A stretch of 58,745 nt of DNA from Lyngbya sp. HA4199-MV5 (GTDB taxonomy: Bacteria > Cyanobacteriota > Cyanobacteriia > Leptolyngbyales > Leptolyngbyaceae): contig JAHHHL010000043.1 in NCBI GenBank assembly GCA_019359375.1, positions 1 to 58,745 on the forward strand, read 5' to 3'. A model generated the notes under the pieces. The model was given only the letters and a program-made list of their open reading frames with translations. It was not told the origin of the DNA and searched no databases. This document shows positions 1-7,759 of this stretch, in pieces; position 1 is the stretch's first letter; each line of letters starts with the position of its first letter. Both the position numbers and the translations under genes were made by a program.

Positions 1-239
1 CATTTGCACTGAACCAAGGACGACTCCGAGCCATGGCTTGTCCTCCTAATCTCAATCTCACCGGCTTAAATTGTATTGCCTCTCTTGAAAGAGTTAGCTT
101 AAGTTGAAACCAATGACGGTCGTTCGCTCCTAACCAAGCTGCAACATTCTCAAATCAAATTGGTATAACCTCTCGTGTAGAACTGAGTGTAAGCAATGCA
201 CGCTAGCCAACCGCTCGTGAATAAGGTAATCTCCAAAAG

Positions 240-1367
240 ATGAAGCACGTATTCTCTTTGCGGTTGGTTGGAATCGGTCTACTGCTAGCTTTGCCTGTTG
301 GAGTTGGGTGGTGGGCAGTCGATATGCTGCGCTTTCAGCAATTGGCTGGTTGTCAAGCGAGTGCAGCAACAGAAACAGTGGAGGAGGATGCGGTCGCCGC
401 GAGCTTTTACTGTGCCCAGGTCAGTGCGAGTCAGCAAACGATCGACGGTCTATCAGAAGCCATTCGTCTGGCGCGTCTGGTACCTGCTGATCATCCCTTA
501 GCCGCTCAGGGCGATCGCCTGATTGAACAGTCATCTCAAAAACTACTGGAGTTGGCTGAGACCTCTTTTCAGAGCGGCAATCTTGAAGAGGCGATTGGGA
601 TAGCGCGTCGAATTCCAGTGACGACCGGAGCCTACAAAACCGCCGATGAGCGGATTGAATCATGGCAGTCAGCGTGGGACGATGCCCAAACAATTTACAG
701 CGATGCCCAAGCGTCGGCTGAGCGTGATCAGTGGGATCAAGCCTTTGAGAAAGCGAGAGAGTTGCGGCAGCTAAGCAACCGCTATTGGAACAGCGATCGC
801 TACCAGGAGTTAGTGCAGAAGATCCAGGAAGCCAAAGAAGGGAAAGCAGCTCAGGCAAAAGCAGAACGTGAGCGCCAGAAAGACTCGGCGGCAAAATACA
901 CAGCTCAACCCGATCTGGTATCGAATTGGCAACAAGATCAAGCACGCGAGGCAGCCGCGAACCTCGATCGTGCTCGCAAGCTAGCCAGTGCTGGCACAGC
1001 AGAAGGTTTACGTGCAGCGATGGACGCAGCGGGATTGGTGCTTTACGGGACTCCTCGCTACGAAGAAGCGCAGCGATCGGTGGATCGTTGGAATCGTCAA
1101 CTGCAAGAAATGGAAGATCGTCCCTATCTCGCTCGTGCAGCACAACTGGCAAGCAAGGGTGATATGTCATCACTCCAAGCGGCGATCGCAGAAGCCAGCA
1201 ACGTCAGCTTTGGCAGCGCGCTCTACCAAGAAGCGCAGGCTAAGATTGGTCAATGGACTGACGCGATTCAAAAATTACATTCCCAAGCCTATCCTGAACG
1301 GTCTGTTAGAAACCGAATTAGCCCCGCTGATTACGTCATACCACCCGTCAAAACAACTGCTCCGTAA
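240..1367 (+). CDS. Membrane-anchored helical-repeat protein, function unknown
   Basis: I do not recognise a named function. The 375-residue protein starts with a short basic stretch and a hydrophobic segment at about residues 8-29, which is a signal anchor or uncleaved signal peptide. The remainder is hydrophilic, Ala/Gln/Glu-rich and predicted helical. It contains visible internal repeats: residues 241-290 and 295-345 share the pattern ARxLAS...LxAAxxxA...G..xYxEAQ...W, and weaker copies lie near 70-145. This resembles TPR/Sel1-like solenoids in cyanobacterial proteins often labelled 'chromosome segregation ATPase', but no ATPase motif is visible. A long antisense frame over 421-1173 is only a shadow. 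The first MITE copy begins 16 bp after the stop. Confidence 0.8.
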   Translation: MKHVFSLRLVGIGLLLALPVGVGWWAVDMLRFQQLAGCQASAATETVEEDAVAASFYCAQVSASQQTIDGLSEAIRLARLVPADHPLAAQGDRLIEQSSQKLLELAETSFQSGNLEEAIGIARRIPVTTGAYKTADERIESWQSAWDDAQTIYSDAQASAERDQWDQAFEKARELRQLSNRYWNSDRYQELVQKIQEAKEGKAAQAKAERERQKDSAAKYTAQPDLVSNWQQDQAREAAANLDRARKLASAGTAEGLRAAMDAAGLVLYGTPRYEEAQRSVDRWNRQLQEMEDRPYLARAAQLASKGDMSSLQAAIAEASNVSFGSALYQEAQAKIGQWTDAIQKLHSQAYPERSVRNRISPADYVIPPVKTTAP

Positions 1368-1382
1368 AGCGATCGTTTAACG

Positions 1383-1514
1383 CTAGGGGCTGTCATCAAT
1401 GACGGCTACACATTACTTGCAGCAAAGGTTCCAGCCCCTAGCCTTGTATGCCAAGACAGGCGCGATCATGCCGATACCGCAAGATTTTTGAGCTGAGTTG
1501 ATGACGCGCCCTAG
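1383..1514 (-). repeat. MITE-like element, copy 1 of 6
   Basis: This is a 132-bp non-coding element bounded by CTAG. Its ends are imperfect inverted repeats, CTAGGGGCTGTCATCAAT on the left and TTGATGACGCGCCCTAG on the right. An internal CCAGCCCCTAG echoes the end sequence. It lies in the opposite orientation to copies 2, 3 and 5. It fills the gap between the 3' end of the gene on its left and the 3' end of the aminotransferase gene on its right, so it may also act as a bidirectional hairpin. Confidence 0.85.
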
Positions 1515-1542
1515 CGTGAAGCCTCTAAATTGAAACGCGCTT

Positions 1543-2697
1543 TTACGCTGCGGCAAAGACGTTAGCGGCGGCGGCGACACCTGCTCCAGGGGTAAAGCTT
1601 TCGGAACCAAGTTCTTGCAAGGTTGCTTCTAAGGCACCGATCGCGGTCAAAATGTCTCGATCGCTGACAAAACCCAGATGCCCAATGCGGAAGATCTTGC
1701 CTTTGAGGTGATCTTGCCCGCCTGCGAGGATAATGTCGTACCGCTTTTTCATCACGGCGCGAATTTGCTCAGCATCAATGCGATCGGGGATCACAGACGT
1801 AATCGCTGGACTCGCTGACTGATCAGGTGCCAGTAAAGGCAAGCCCAGGGCTTTCACCGCAGCGCGAGTGGCACTTGTCAAACGCTGATGGCGAGCAAAG
1901 ATGTTTTCTAGCCCTTCTGCCTGCATCATACGAAGGGCAACCTGCAAAGCAAAAAACATATTAACGGGTGGTGTAAAGGGTGTGGTGTTCTTTGCCGCAT
2001 CTTTACGATATTTGCCTAAATCCAGGTAGTAGCGGGGTAGTTTTGCCGTTTTGTATGCTTCCCACGCTCTCGCATTGACGGTCACAAAGCCCAAGCCTGG
2101 TGGCACCATATAACCTTTTTGCGACCCAGAGGCAACAACATCCAATCCCCATGCATCAACGGGTACATTGTAAGAACCCAAACTGGTTACAGTATCCACA
2201 ATGATGAGCGCTTCACCATGCGCTTTGACATGACGGTTAATGGTTTCCAGATCGTTCAGCACACCCGTAGACGTTTCGCTATGGGTGACGATGACGGCTT
2301 TAATGGTTTTCTGGGTGTCTCCTTCTAGTGCCTCCCGAAATTTCTCTGCATCAAGCGCCTGCCCCCACTCTGCCGTAATGGGTGAAACGTTCAGACCATA
2401 GGCTTGGGCAACTTCGACCCAGCGTTCACCAAATTTGCCATTGCTGCCAACCAGCACTCGATCGCCTGGACTCAAAAAGTTAATGATGGCTGCTTCGACA
2501 GCACCTGTGCCGCTAACCGTGAGGCTCAGTACGTCATTCTGGGTTTGGTGCAGCCATTTCAACCCATCCGTGACTTCTGCCATGATTTTGGAAAAGTCGC
2601 CGCTGCGATGCCCGATCGGGTGCTTCGCCATCGCGAGTAAAACCTGTTCCGGTACCGGGGTTGGTCCCGGAATCATCAGCATCAACTTGTCGTCCAT
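1543..2697 (-). CDS. Alanine--glyoxylate / serine-type aminotransferase (class V, PLP)
   Basis: This is a 384-residue fold-type I PLP enzyme of the serine-pyruvate/alanine-glyoxylate aminotransferase family. It should transfer an amino group to glyoxylate or a similar acceptor in photorespiratory 2-phosphoglycolate metabolism. Supporting features are the N-terminal IPGPTPVPE and HRSGDF motifs, the SGTGAVEAA phosphate-binding loop, D168 in the VDTVTSLG segment, and the PLP lysine K194 in SGSQKGY. Older cyanobacterial annotations call the same family 'soluble hydrogenase 42 kDa subunit', but no hydrogenase feature is visible. I chose the start at 2697 (MDDKLMLMIPG), where family homology begins; the open frame runs 44 codons further upstream without looking conserved. 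Confidence 0.9.
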   Translation of the reverse strand: MDDKLMLMIPGPTPVPEQVLLAMAKHPIGHRSGDFSKIMAEVTDGLKWLHQTQNDVLSLTVSGTGAVEAAIINFLSPGDRVLVGSNGKFGERWVEVAQAYGLNVSPITAEWGQALDAEKFREALEGDTQKTIKAVIVTHSETSTGVLNDLETINRHVKAHGEALIIVDTVTSLGSYNVPVDAWGLDVVASGSQKGYMVPPGLGFVTVNARAWEAYKTAKLPRYYLDLGKYRKDAAKNTTPFTPPVNMFFALQVALRMMQAEGLENIFARHQRLTSATRAAVKALGLPLLAPDQSASPAITSVIPDRIDAEQIRAVMKKRYDIILAGGQDHLKGKIFRIGHLGFVSDRDILTAIGALEATLQELGSESFTPGAGVAAAANVFAAA

Positions 2698-2993
2698 GAA
2701 TGTGCCCTGAGAGTCGAGATCACCGCCCTTATTGACGGCACTTTCCAGGATGACACAATTTCTAACCTTTAAGCGAATCCTTGCAGTGGCTTCTGGATGT
2801 AAACCATTGAAAAACCAGCCTCTCGTCAATGGGCTTCATGGCTTGAAGTGTGTCACCCATTAAAGCTGTTGACAGAAGGTCGCAGTGAATTAGAGAGGTA
2901 AATGCATGACAAAACCGACACATCTTTTAAATTCTTGACTGATAGAGCGAGTAAGGGTGGAAAGAGGTTTTATACTGCTTCAGAGTCAGTGTT

Positions 2994-3083
2994 ATGACAA
3001 ACGAAAAGCCTCAGAAGCGAGAATTAAAGCACATAAATAGGCTGCGGCTAGACAAGTACGGTAAATCTATCAAGATTTCGTAA
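2994..3083 (+). CDS. Possible 29-residue basic peptide (leader or remnant)
   Basis: A short ATG-to-TAA frame encodes a Lys/Arg-rich peptide beginning MTNEKPQKRELK. A TATACT hexamer at about 2981-2986 lies close upstream, but no clear Shine-Dalgarno sequence is visible. It sits ahead of the membrane protein/TauE pair and overlaps the first TACGGTAA motif. It could be a leader peptide, a fragment of an old gene, or chance. Confidence 0.2.
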   Translation: MTNEKPQKRELKHINRLRLDKYGKSIKIS

Positions 3084-3131
3084 TTTGATCCCCGAACTGA
3101 TAAAATACGGTAAGCACACAGAATTACCGTA
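3057..3131 (+). promoter_or_regulatory. TACGGTAA operator-like repeats
   Basis: TACGGTAA occurs at 3057-3064 and again at 3106-3113. The second copy is followed after 10 bp by its exact reverse complement TTACCGTA at 3124-3131. The inverted pair ends 8 bp before the preferred ATG of the membrane protein gene. A repressor bound there would cover the translation start region of the two-gene TauE operon. The cognate regulator is not evident in the window. Confidence 0.45.
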
Positions 3132-3138
3132 CTACAAC

Positions 3139-3618
3139 ATGGAGCCTTCTAAGAAAATTAGCTCAAAGTTTCCGTCTGCATCTGAGACCTCAGAGCAGTT
3201 CAGGCTATTCGTTCTAGGAGCTGGACCGATCACACTGCGAAAGCTGCGAGGAAGCTTTTTGGTGGGGTTAGGGTACTTGCTGTCGCCACTCTGCTGGTGG
3301 AATGATCTGATTTTTAACCTGCCAGTTGCCTGGGGCGTTGGCTATTTGTTTAGCCTGCTGTCGCCCACTTACTTTTTGCCGGGAACGATCGCAGGCTACT
3401 GGCTTTCTAATCTGGTCGGTATTCTGTTGATGCAGTTTGGAGCGGTCGATGTGTTGCAAAACGCAACGAGCGATCGCAATGTAGCCAAAGAGCTTTTGAT
3501 CGGGGTAGGAACGTCAACCGCCTACACTCTTGTTGTTTTAGCGCTGTGCCACTTTAAGGTGATTGACCTCTCAACCCTTCTTCCTGGAGAGCAATTCTTA
3601 AGCTTCGGCAAGCACTAG
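3139..3618 (+). CDS. Small multi-pass membrane protein, partner of TauE/SafE gene
   Basis: This is a 159-residue protein I cannot name. After a polar N-terminus of about 35 residues there are roughly four hydrophobic segments, near residues 38-52, 58-75, 78-98 and 117-137, so it is likely an inner-membrane protein. It ends 12 bp before the TauE/SafE permease gene on the same strand, and the two almost certainly form an operon. A TTG codon at 3085 would add 18 residues. I prefer the ATG at 3139 because the TACGGTAA inverted repeat occupies the intervening DNA. Function in anion export is inferred from position only. Confidence 0.65.
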   Translation: MEPSKKISSKFPSASETSEQFRLFVLGAGPITLRKLRGSFLVGLGYLLSPLCWWNDLIFNLPVAWGVGYLFSLLSPTYFLPGTIAGYWLSNLVGILLMQFGAVDVLQNATSDRNVAKELLIGVGTSTAYTLVVLALCHFKVIDLSTLLPGEQFLSFGKH

Positions 3619-3630
3619 GAGAACGTAAAT

Positions 3631-4431
3631 ATGACAAGTGCGTTGCTCCTGGCTTCCTTGAGCTTTGTTGTGGGAACGATCGTGGGTTTGACAGGCATTG
3701 GTGGTGCCTCGCTCATTACCCCCATGTTGATTTTTGGCTTTCAAGTTCCGGTTGCTGTTGCCGTCAGCTCAGATGTCGTTGCCGCGACGTTAATGAAAGT
3801 GGTTGGCGGCTGGAAGCACTGGCAACAGAAGACGGTGGATTTGCAGGTGGTGAAGTGGTTGGCGCTGGGCAGTGTACCCGGTTCGCTCACTGGTGTTGCC
3901 GTGCTGCACCTACTCAGAGGTATTGAGCTGTTAAATCTGGATGCTCTCTTGCTGCATCTCGTTGGGTTTACTATTCTGCTAGTAACCTTCGTGGCATTGG
4001 TTCAGTTGTTGCTGTTAACCTTTGCACCGAACCTAAAATTGCCTGAACTGCCAAAGCTAGATTTGGACACCTGGCGAGGTCGATCGCTGGCAGTGGCGAT
4101 CGGGTTAAGCCTGGGCTGCGTGGTTGGTCTCACTAGCGTGTCTTCAGGCTCCATGTTTGCGCTGGTGATTATCGCTTTTTTTCAGCTTGACACTCGTAAG
4201 CTGGTCGGCACCGATATCACGCAGGCAGCTATTTTGCTTCTATTCACATCATTGGGACATCTCACGTTGGGAACGGTTGACTGGAGTTTAGTGTTTCCCA
4301 TCTGGTTGGGTTCGGTGCCAGGGGTGCTATTGGGCGCAAAGCTCTGTAAGATCGCACCTCAAAAGCCGCTCCGCTTTGTGATTTACGCTATTTTGGTGAT
4401 GGTGAGTTGGAAATTGGCAAATCAGGCGTGA
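3631..4431 (+). CDS. TauE/SafE family sulfite/anion exporter-type permease
   Basis: This 266-residue polytopic membrane protein belongs to the TauE/SafE (DUF81) family, whose members export sulfite, sulfoacetate or related organosulfur anions. The family's two-fold internal duplication is visible: GLTGIGGASLITPMLIFG near residues 19-36 and VGLTSVSSGSMFALVI near 170-185. Each begins a bundle of hydrophobic helices. AGGAGAA 7-8 bp upstream of the ATG is a good ribosome binding site. It is co-oriented with the small membrane protein 12 bp upstream and may share the TACGGTAA operator. The substrate cannot be read from sequence. Confidence 0.85.
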   Translation: MTSALLLASLSFVVGTIVGLTGIGGASLITPMLIFGFQVPVAVAVSSDVVAATLMKVVGGWKHWQQKTVDLQVVKWLALGSVPGSLTGVAVLHLLRGIELLNLDALLLHLVGFTILLVTFVALVQLLLLTFAPNLKLPELPKLDLDTWRGRSLAVAIGLSLGCVVGLTSVSSGSMFALVIIAFFQLDTRKLVGTDITQAAILLLFTSLGHLTLGTVDWSLVFPIWLGSVPGVLLGAKLCKIAPQKPLRFVIYAILVMVSWKLANQA

Positions 4432-4651
4432 GGGGAGAAGGAGAAGGTATGAGGGATGAGGAATGAAGGATAAGAAAGCTAGAGAACGTGAAATGAGTTT
4501 ATTGTGAAACTAATCTTCATCTCGGTTTGGAAGCTTGAACTAGACTTCACGTCTGGCGCATAAAGGCTAACTTCTGACTCCTGTTAATTTATTGGTAGAC
4601 GCAAGTTTTGTGGCTATGGAAGCGGTTTTAAGGGCGAGTGATTGAAGCGAT

Positions 4652-5338
4652 ATGGCTGCACTTAAAGAACCGATCGGGCGATCGCGGCACTACTGGTTAA
4701 CGCTACTCGTGGGTGTATGGTTTCCACTGCTTGTCTTTTCAGTTCTCGCTGTGACGGTGGGCTGGTATGGTGATGGGTTTTTGTGGGAAACCCCTATCTT
4801 GCAGGCGGTACATGCAACAGTGCAGCCTGAATTAGATGAGTTTGCCAGAACGTTAACGAAATTTGGCGTGTTTTGGGGTGTCTTTCCAGTCGCAACGATC
4901 ACTGGGTTGGTACTGCTTTATCAACAGCGATGGCGATCGCTGCTTTATCTAGCAATCACGCTTTTCAGCAACATCGTGATTAATCGCACTGCCAAGCTGT
5001 TTTTTCATCGAGTGCGCCCTCATTTATGGGAAGTTCCCCTCCCAGAACCAGATTATTCTTTTCCCAGTGGTCATGCCATGTCAAGTATGACGCTGGTTGC
5101 AGTGGTGGTGGTTTTGACGTGGGGGACTCGCTGGTGTGGATGGGTGTTGGTAAGCGGCAGTATCTTTGTGGTAGCGATCGCCTGGACGCGCCTGTATTTG
5201 GGCGTTCACTACCCCAGTGACATTTTGGCTGGCTGGATGCTCTCTCTAGCATGGGCGATCGCTGCTAGCCTACTCGTTCAACCAAACCAACCATTTGTTG
5301 ACCGTTCAGTGGAAAGCAACAGCCCAGATTTTTCCTAG
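4652..5338 (+). CDS. PAP2-family membrane phosphatase
   Basis: This 228-residue protein has about six transmembrane segments. It carries all three motifs of the phosphatidic acid phosphatase type 2 superfamily: KLFFHRVRP (KX6RP), SFPSGHAMSS (PSGH) and TRLYLGVHYPSDILAGW (RX5HX3D). The PSGH and second histidines form the catalytic pair. Such enzymes dephosphorylate phosphatidate, undecaprenyl diphosphate or similar lipid phosphates at the membrane face. Which substrate is used here is not decidable. The gene stands alone, about 220 bp after the TauE gene; that gap contains only GGATGAG-like repeat debris. Confidence 0.88.
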   Translation: MAALKEPIGRSRHYWLTLLVGVWFPLLVFSVLAVTVGWYGDGFLWETPILQAVHATVQPELDEFARTLTKFGVFWGVFPVATITGLVLLYQQRWRSLLYLAITLFSNIVINRTAKLFFHRVRPHLWEVPLPEPDYSFPSGHAMSSMTLVAVVVVLTWGTRWCGWVLVSGSIFVVAIAWTRLYLGVHYPSDILAGWMLSLAWAIAASLLVQPNQPFVDRSVESNSPDFS

Positions 5339-5374
5339 TGGTAAATGGATGCTACTGGTAAAACGAGACGCGGT

Positions 5375-5818
5375 CTACTCCAATAAAACGCTTCCCGTTG
5401 CTTCGAGTGCTCCGAGGGGAACCGTGAAAACATAGTAAACGACTCCTGCCCCCAAAAACAAAATGGCGAGGCTCGATAGAATGACCCAGCGATCGGGCGA
5501 TTCGTAAGTATCTTCTTCAATATGATCGCGGATGGCAAAGTAGTGTTGGGTTGAGAGCACCACTGTCAAAAGACCCACGATCGCAAAGGCAAGTCCCAAG
5601 CGCCAACCATTTCCTGGCGGCTGGGGTGCCAGCGGGGGACGCAAGAGGCGAATACGCACAATGAGCACACCGAAGCCCATTAACGCGATCGCGCTCCGCA
5701 TCCAGGACAGGTAGGTGCGTTCATTGGCTAGGTGGTCACGAATGCGATTGGGATTGCGCTTTTTGGCAACCTCGGAGGTTTCAGCCTTGTTTGTTTTGGG
5801 CTTAAAGAGCGAGAACAT
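5375..5818 (-). CDS. DUF202 family membrane protein
   Basis: A 147-residue protein (from the ATG at 5818) with the DUF202 signature RDHLANERTYLSWMR near residues 27-41. Three hydrophobic segments follow at about residues 43-58, 75-92 and 115-140, matching the usual three-helix DUF202 fold. The biochemical role of the family is unknown. An ATG at 5848 would add ten residues. I favour 5818 because GAGGG precedes it, although the spacing is short. The gene converges on the PAP2 gene with a 36-bp gap. Confidence 0.8.
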   Translation of the reverse strand: MFSLFKPKTNKAETSEVAKKRNPNRIRDHLANERTYLSWMRSAIALMGFGVLIVRIRLLRPPLAPQPPGNGWRLGLAFAIVGLLTVVLSTQHYFAIRDHIEEDTYESPDRWVILSSLAILFLGAGVVYYVFTVPLGALEATGSVLLE

Positions 5819-5917
5819 GACCCTCTGTTGTACGGGTGATTTAATCATAATGGTATACAGACAGATGGAACCAACGCCCCTTCTTTTACCACTGGAAGGG
5901 GCGTTAGCCGTTGGAGA

Positions 5918-6550
5918 TCAATCTGCTGGTGCGTTCGGTGCTTGCGCCTCAATTTCTGCTGACGTGAGGGTTGGCATTGTCCAGTTGCCTTCCCCTGCCT
6001 TAAACGTCTGGGCAATCGGTGCGTTTAGCCCAATCACACCCGTATCAGGATTGGATGTGAGAATAAGTTGAGTGCCGTCAACAACCCGAAGGGCAAGAGG
6101 TTCTGCGAGTTCCTGCCCTTGCGTATCGAATAGAGAAGAGGCAAGCTTTGTTCCACTGGGTAGATAGGCACCTTTGCAATCAAAATCATCATCTGTCACT
6201 TGCCCATCGCCCAGGTAGTAAAGCGTTGGCGGCTGGGTCGATTTTTTCGGTGAGACGTATACTGCGATCGTTTTGCCTGTTTGATTGGCACACTGCGATC
6301 GTGCGTCAGCCGTTTCCAGCACATATTTTTGAAACTGCAAGGTTGCCATCTTTTGCTGCAATTCCTCAGTAGTGAGGTTTGACTCTTCAGGATGATCCTT
6401 GGCTTTCAACAAGGCATCGATCGCCTGCGTCACAGTTGTATAGTCGGGGCTAGTCATAAATTTGCCTCGATCGGCGTTAGCAGGTTGCGCGATCGCCAGA
6501 TGCACCAAAACCATTAGTACGATCAACAGAACTTTTAAGCGTTGCATCAT
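5918..6550 (-). CDS. Secreted protein of unknown function
   Basis: A 210-residue exported protein. From the ATG at 6550 there is a textbook signal peptide, MMQRLKVLLIVLMVL through ...QPANA, cleaved after ANA at about residue 26. The mature part is soluble, has a few cysteines (QSRCAN-like region and FDCKGAY) and has no motif I can name. AAGGAAA lies about 5 bp before this start, which argues against the longer frame opened at 6628. The upstream extension overlaps two tandem 15-bp repeats (6560-6589), CTTGTTGAACGTTGA and CTTGTTGAACATTGA. Confidence 0.75.
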   Translation of the reverse strand: MMQRLKVLLIVLMVLVHLAIAQPANADRGKFMTSPDYTTVTQAIDALLKAKDHPEESNLTTEELQQKMATLQFQKYVLETADARSQCANQTGKTIAVYVSPKKSTQPPTLYYLGDGQVTDDDFDCKGAYLPSGTKLASSLFDTQGQELAEPLALRVVDGTQLILTSNPDTGVIGLNAPIAQTFKAGEGNWTMPTLTSAEIEAQAPNAPAD

Positions 6551-6559
6551 TCGATTTTC

Positions 6560-6589
6560 CTTGTTGAACGTTGACTTGTTGAACATTGA
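6560..6589. repeat. Tandem 15-bp duplication upstream of secreted-protein gene
   Basis: CTTGTTGAACGTTGA is followed directly by CTTGTTGAACATTGA, one base different. It lies just upstream of the ribosome binding site of the secreted-protein gene. Related TTGAACGTTCAA-type sequence recurs near 6890. It may be a recent slippage product or a doubled binding site. Confidence 0.6.
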
Positions 6590-6726
6590 GTGTATGGTCA
6601 TCAGTTGATGGGAAGTGAGAGAACACATTCCCTGCTGAATGCTTTGTCATAGCGATTGATGGAACGCTACGGTTCATTGCAGACAGGGTGAAAGCCTTGG
6701 GAGGTTTCCAGCAATTAAATGACCTT

Positions 6727-6775
6727 TGTAGTGCGGGCATCTTGCCCGCGGCGCGAGCGAGACGCTCCCACTACA
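6727..6775. repeat. Interspersed inverted repeat, TGTAGTG...CACTACA
   Basis: A GC-rich 49-bp segment begins TGTAGTGCGGGC and ends CCCACTACA, with GGGCATCTTGCCC as an inner hairpin. Repeats of this form are common between genes in cyanobacterial genomes. Only one copy is in this window. Confidence 0.55.
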
Positions 6776-6932
6776 GGTAAATTCTGATCTAGAAATCACC
6801 TTAAGGGTAAATGAGTGCTAGCGAAAGCCGTTGAAAGCCATTAGAGTGGAATTCATTCTTTATTGGTGAGTGTTCAATCTTGGTTGAACGTTCAAGCAGC
6901 AGCAAGACACTGAAGCAATTCAAACTAACGCG

Positions 6933-7661
6933 TTATGACACTTCTTTCTGCTCTGATTTAATTACAGAGGTGCGTCCATCGTTTCTCAGCAGCATCAGCA
7001 GTATAAGTCCACTGATGGCAAGGGTGAGTGTCGCCAAACCTCGATTCTCTAGCGTGTGGCTATCGACCAGAATCAAAATGCCTAGCCCAATGAGGACAAA
7101 CGGCACCAGTTGGTTTCCATAACGAGTCAGCGTTTCGGCAACCGCTGGCAACCGGGTGAGTTGAAAGGCACTGTAGCACCAGACTCCCACCAACGAGAAA
7201 AACACACTCAGAATCGCCGCCAGACTTTCCCAGGTGCAGTTTGCAAACAGCGGGACATAGATGCCAACATTATCGCCACCGTTGGCAAAGGTGATAGCAG
7301 CCACACTGTAAGATTGCGGCGACAGGACGCTGTCAAACCAGGGTTGTTCTGATGGTTGCGCAGTTTCTTTAGATTCCATCTGCTCCTCCACTTGACCCAG
7401 CATTCGACTCATACCAATGGCGATCGGCACAAGACCCAGCAACCCAATCCACGGACGTGGAAACAACATACTGCCGAAAAAACCAGGAAGACTCGCCAGC
7501 ACCAGTGCCCCAAAGCCAAGGTATTGCCCTGCAACAATGTGGCGACGACGAAAGGCAGCATTGACCTGTGAGAAAAATAGCAGCAAAATCACAATGTCAT
7601 CTAGATTTGTTGCGGTAAAAGCTGTGAACCCAGTCGCAAGTGCAGCCAATAACTCATTCAT
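6933..7661 (-). CDS. CadD-like cadmium resistance transporter family protein
   Basis: A 242-residue polytopic membrane protein of the cadmium resistance (CadD/Cad) transporter family. The N-terminal segment with FTATNLDDIVILLLFF and the internal AITFANGGDNVGIYVPLF contain the paired N/D residues typical of this family and the wider LysE superfamily. GAGGA lies about 8 bp upstream of the ATG. The family is linked to divalent cation tolerance, but whether this protein moves Cd2+ is unproven. No ArsR/SmtB-type regulator is adjacent, so metal control is not shown here. Confidence 0.8.
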   Translation of the reverse strand: MNELLAALATGFTAFTATNLDDIVILLLFFSQVNAAFRRRHIVAGQYLGFGALVLASLPGFFGSMLFPRPWIGLLGLVPIAIGMSRMLGQVEEQMESKETAQPSEQPWFDSVLSPQSYSVAAITFANGGDNVGIYVPLFANCTWESLAAILSVFFSLVGVWCYSAFQLTRLPAVAETLTRYGNQLVPFVLIGLGILILVDSHTLENRGLATLTLAISGLILLMLLRNDGRTSVIKSEQKEVS

Positions 7662-7759
7662 TCTACGCGTCCTCTATTGAGAAGATTTCTAGCAAGCAGA
7701 ATACCTGTAGGGGCAGGTTCGACACGAACGTGGTTGGCTGGAGGCAAAGAGACTGGCAA

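Noticed and set aside
421-1173. 250-codon minus-strand frame opposite the first gene
   Set aside because: It is antisense to a well-formed coding sequence with internal protein repeats. Its translation is Ser/Arg/Leu-rich and lacks motifs.
1543-2697. Annotation as a soluble hydrogenase subunit
   Set aside because: The sequence is a standard class V aminotransferase with its PLP lysine. No hydrogenase cofactor motifs are present.
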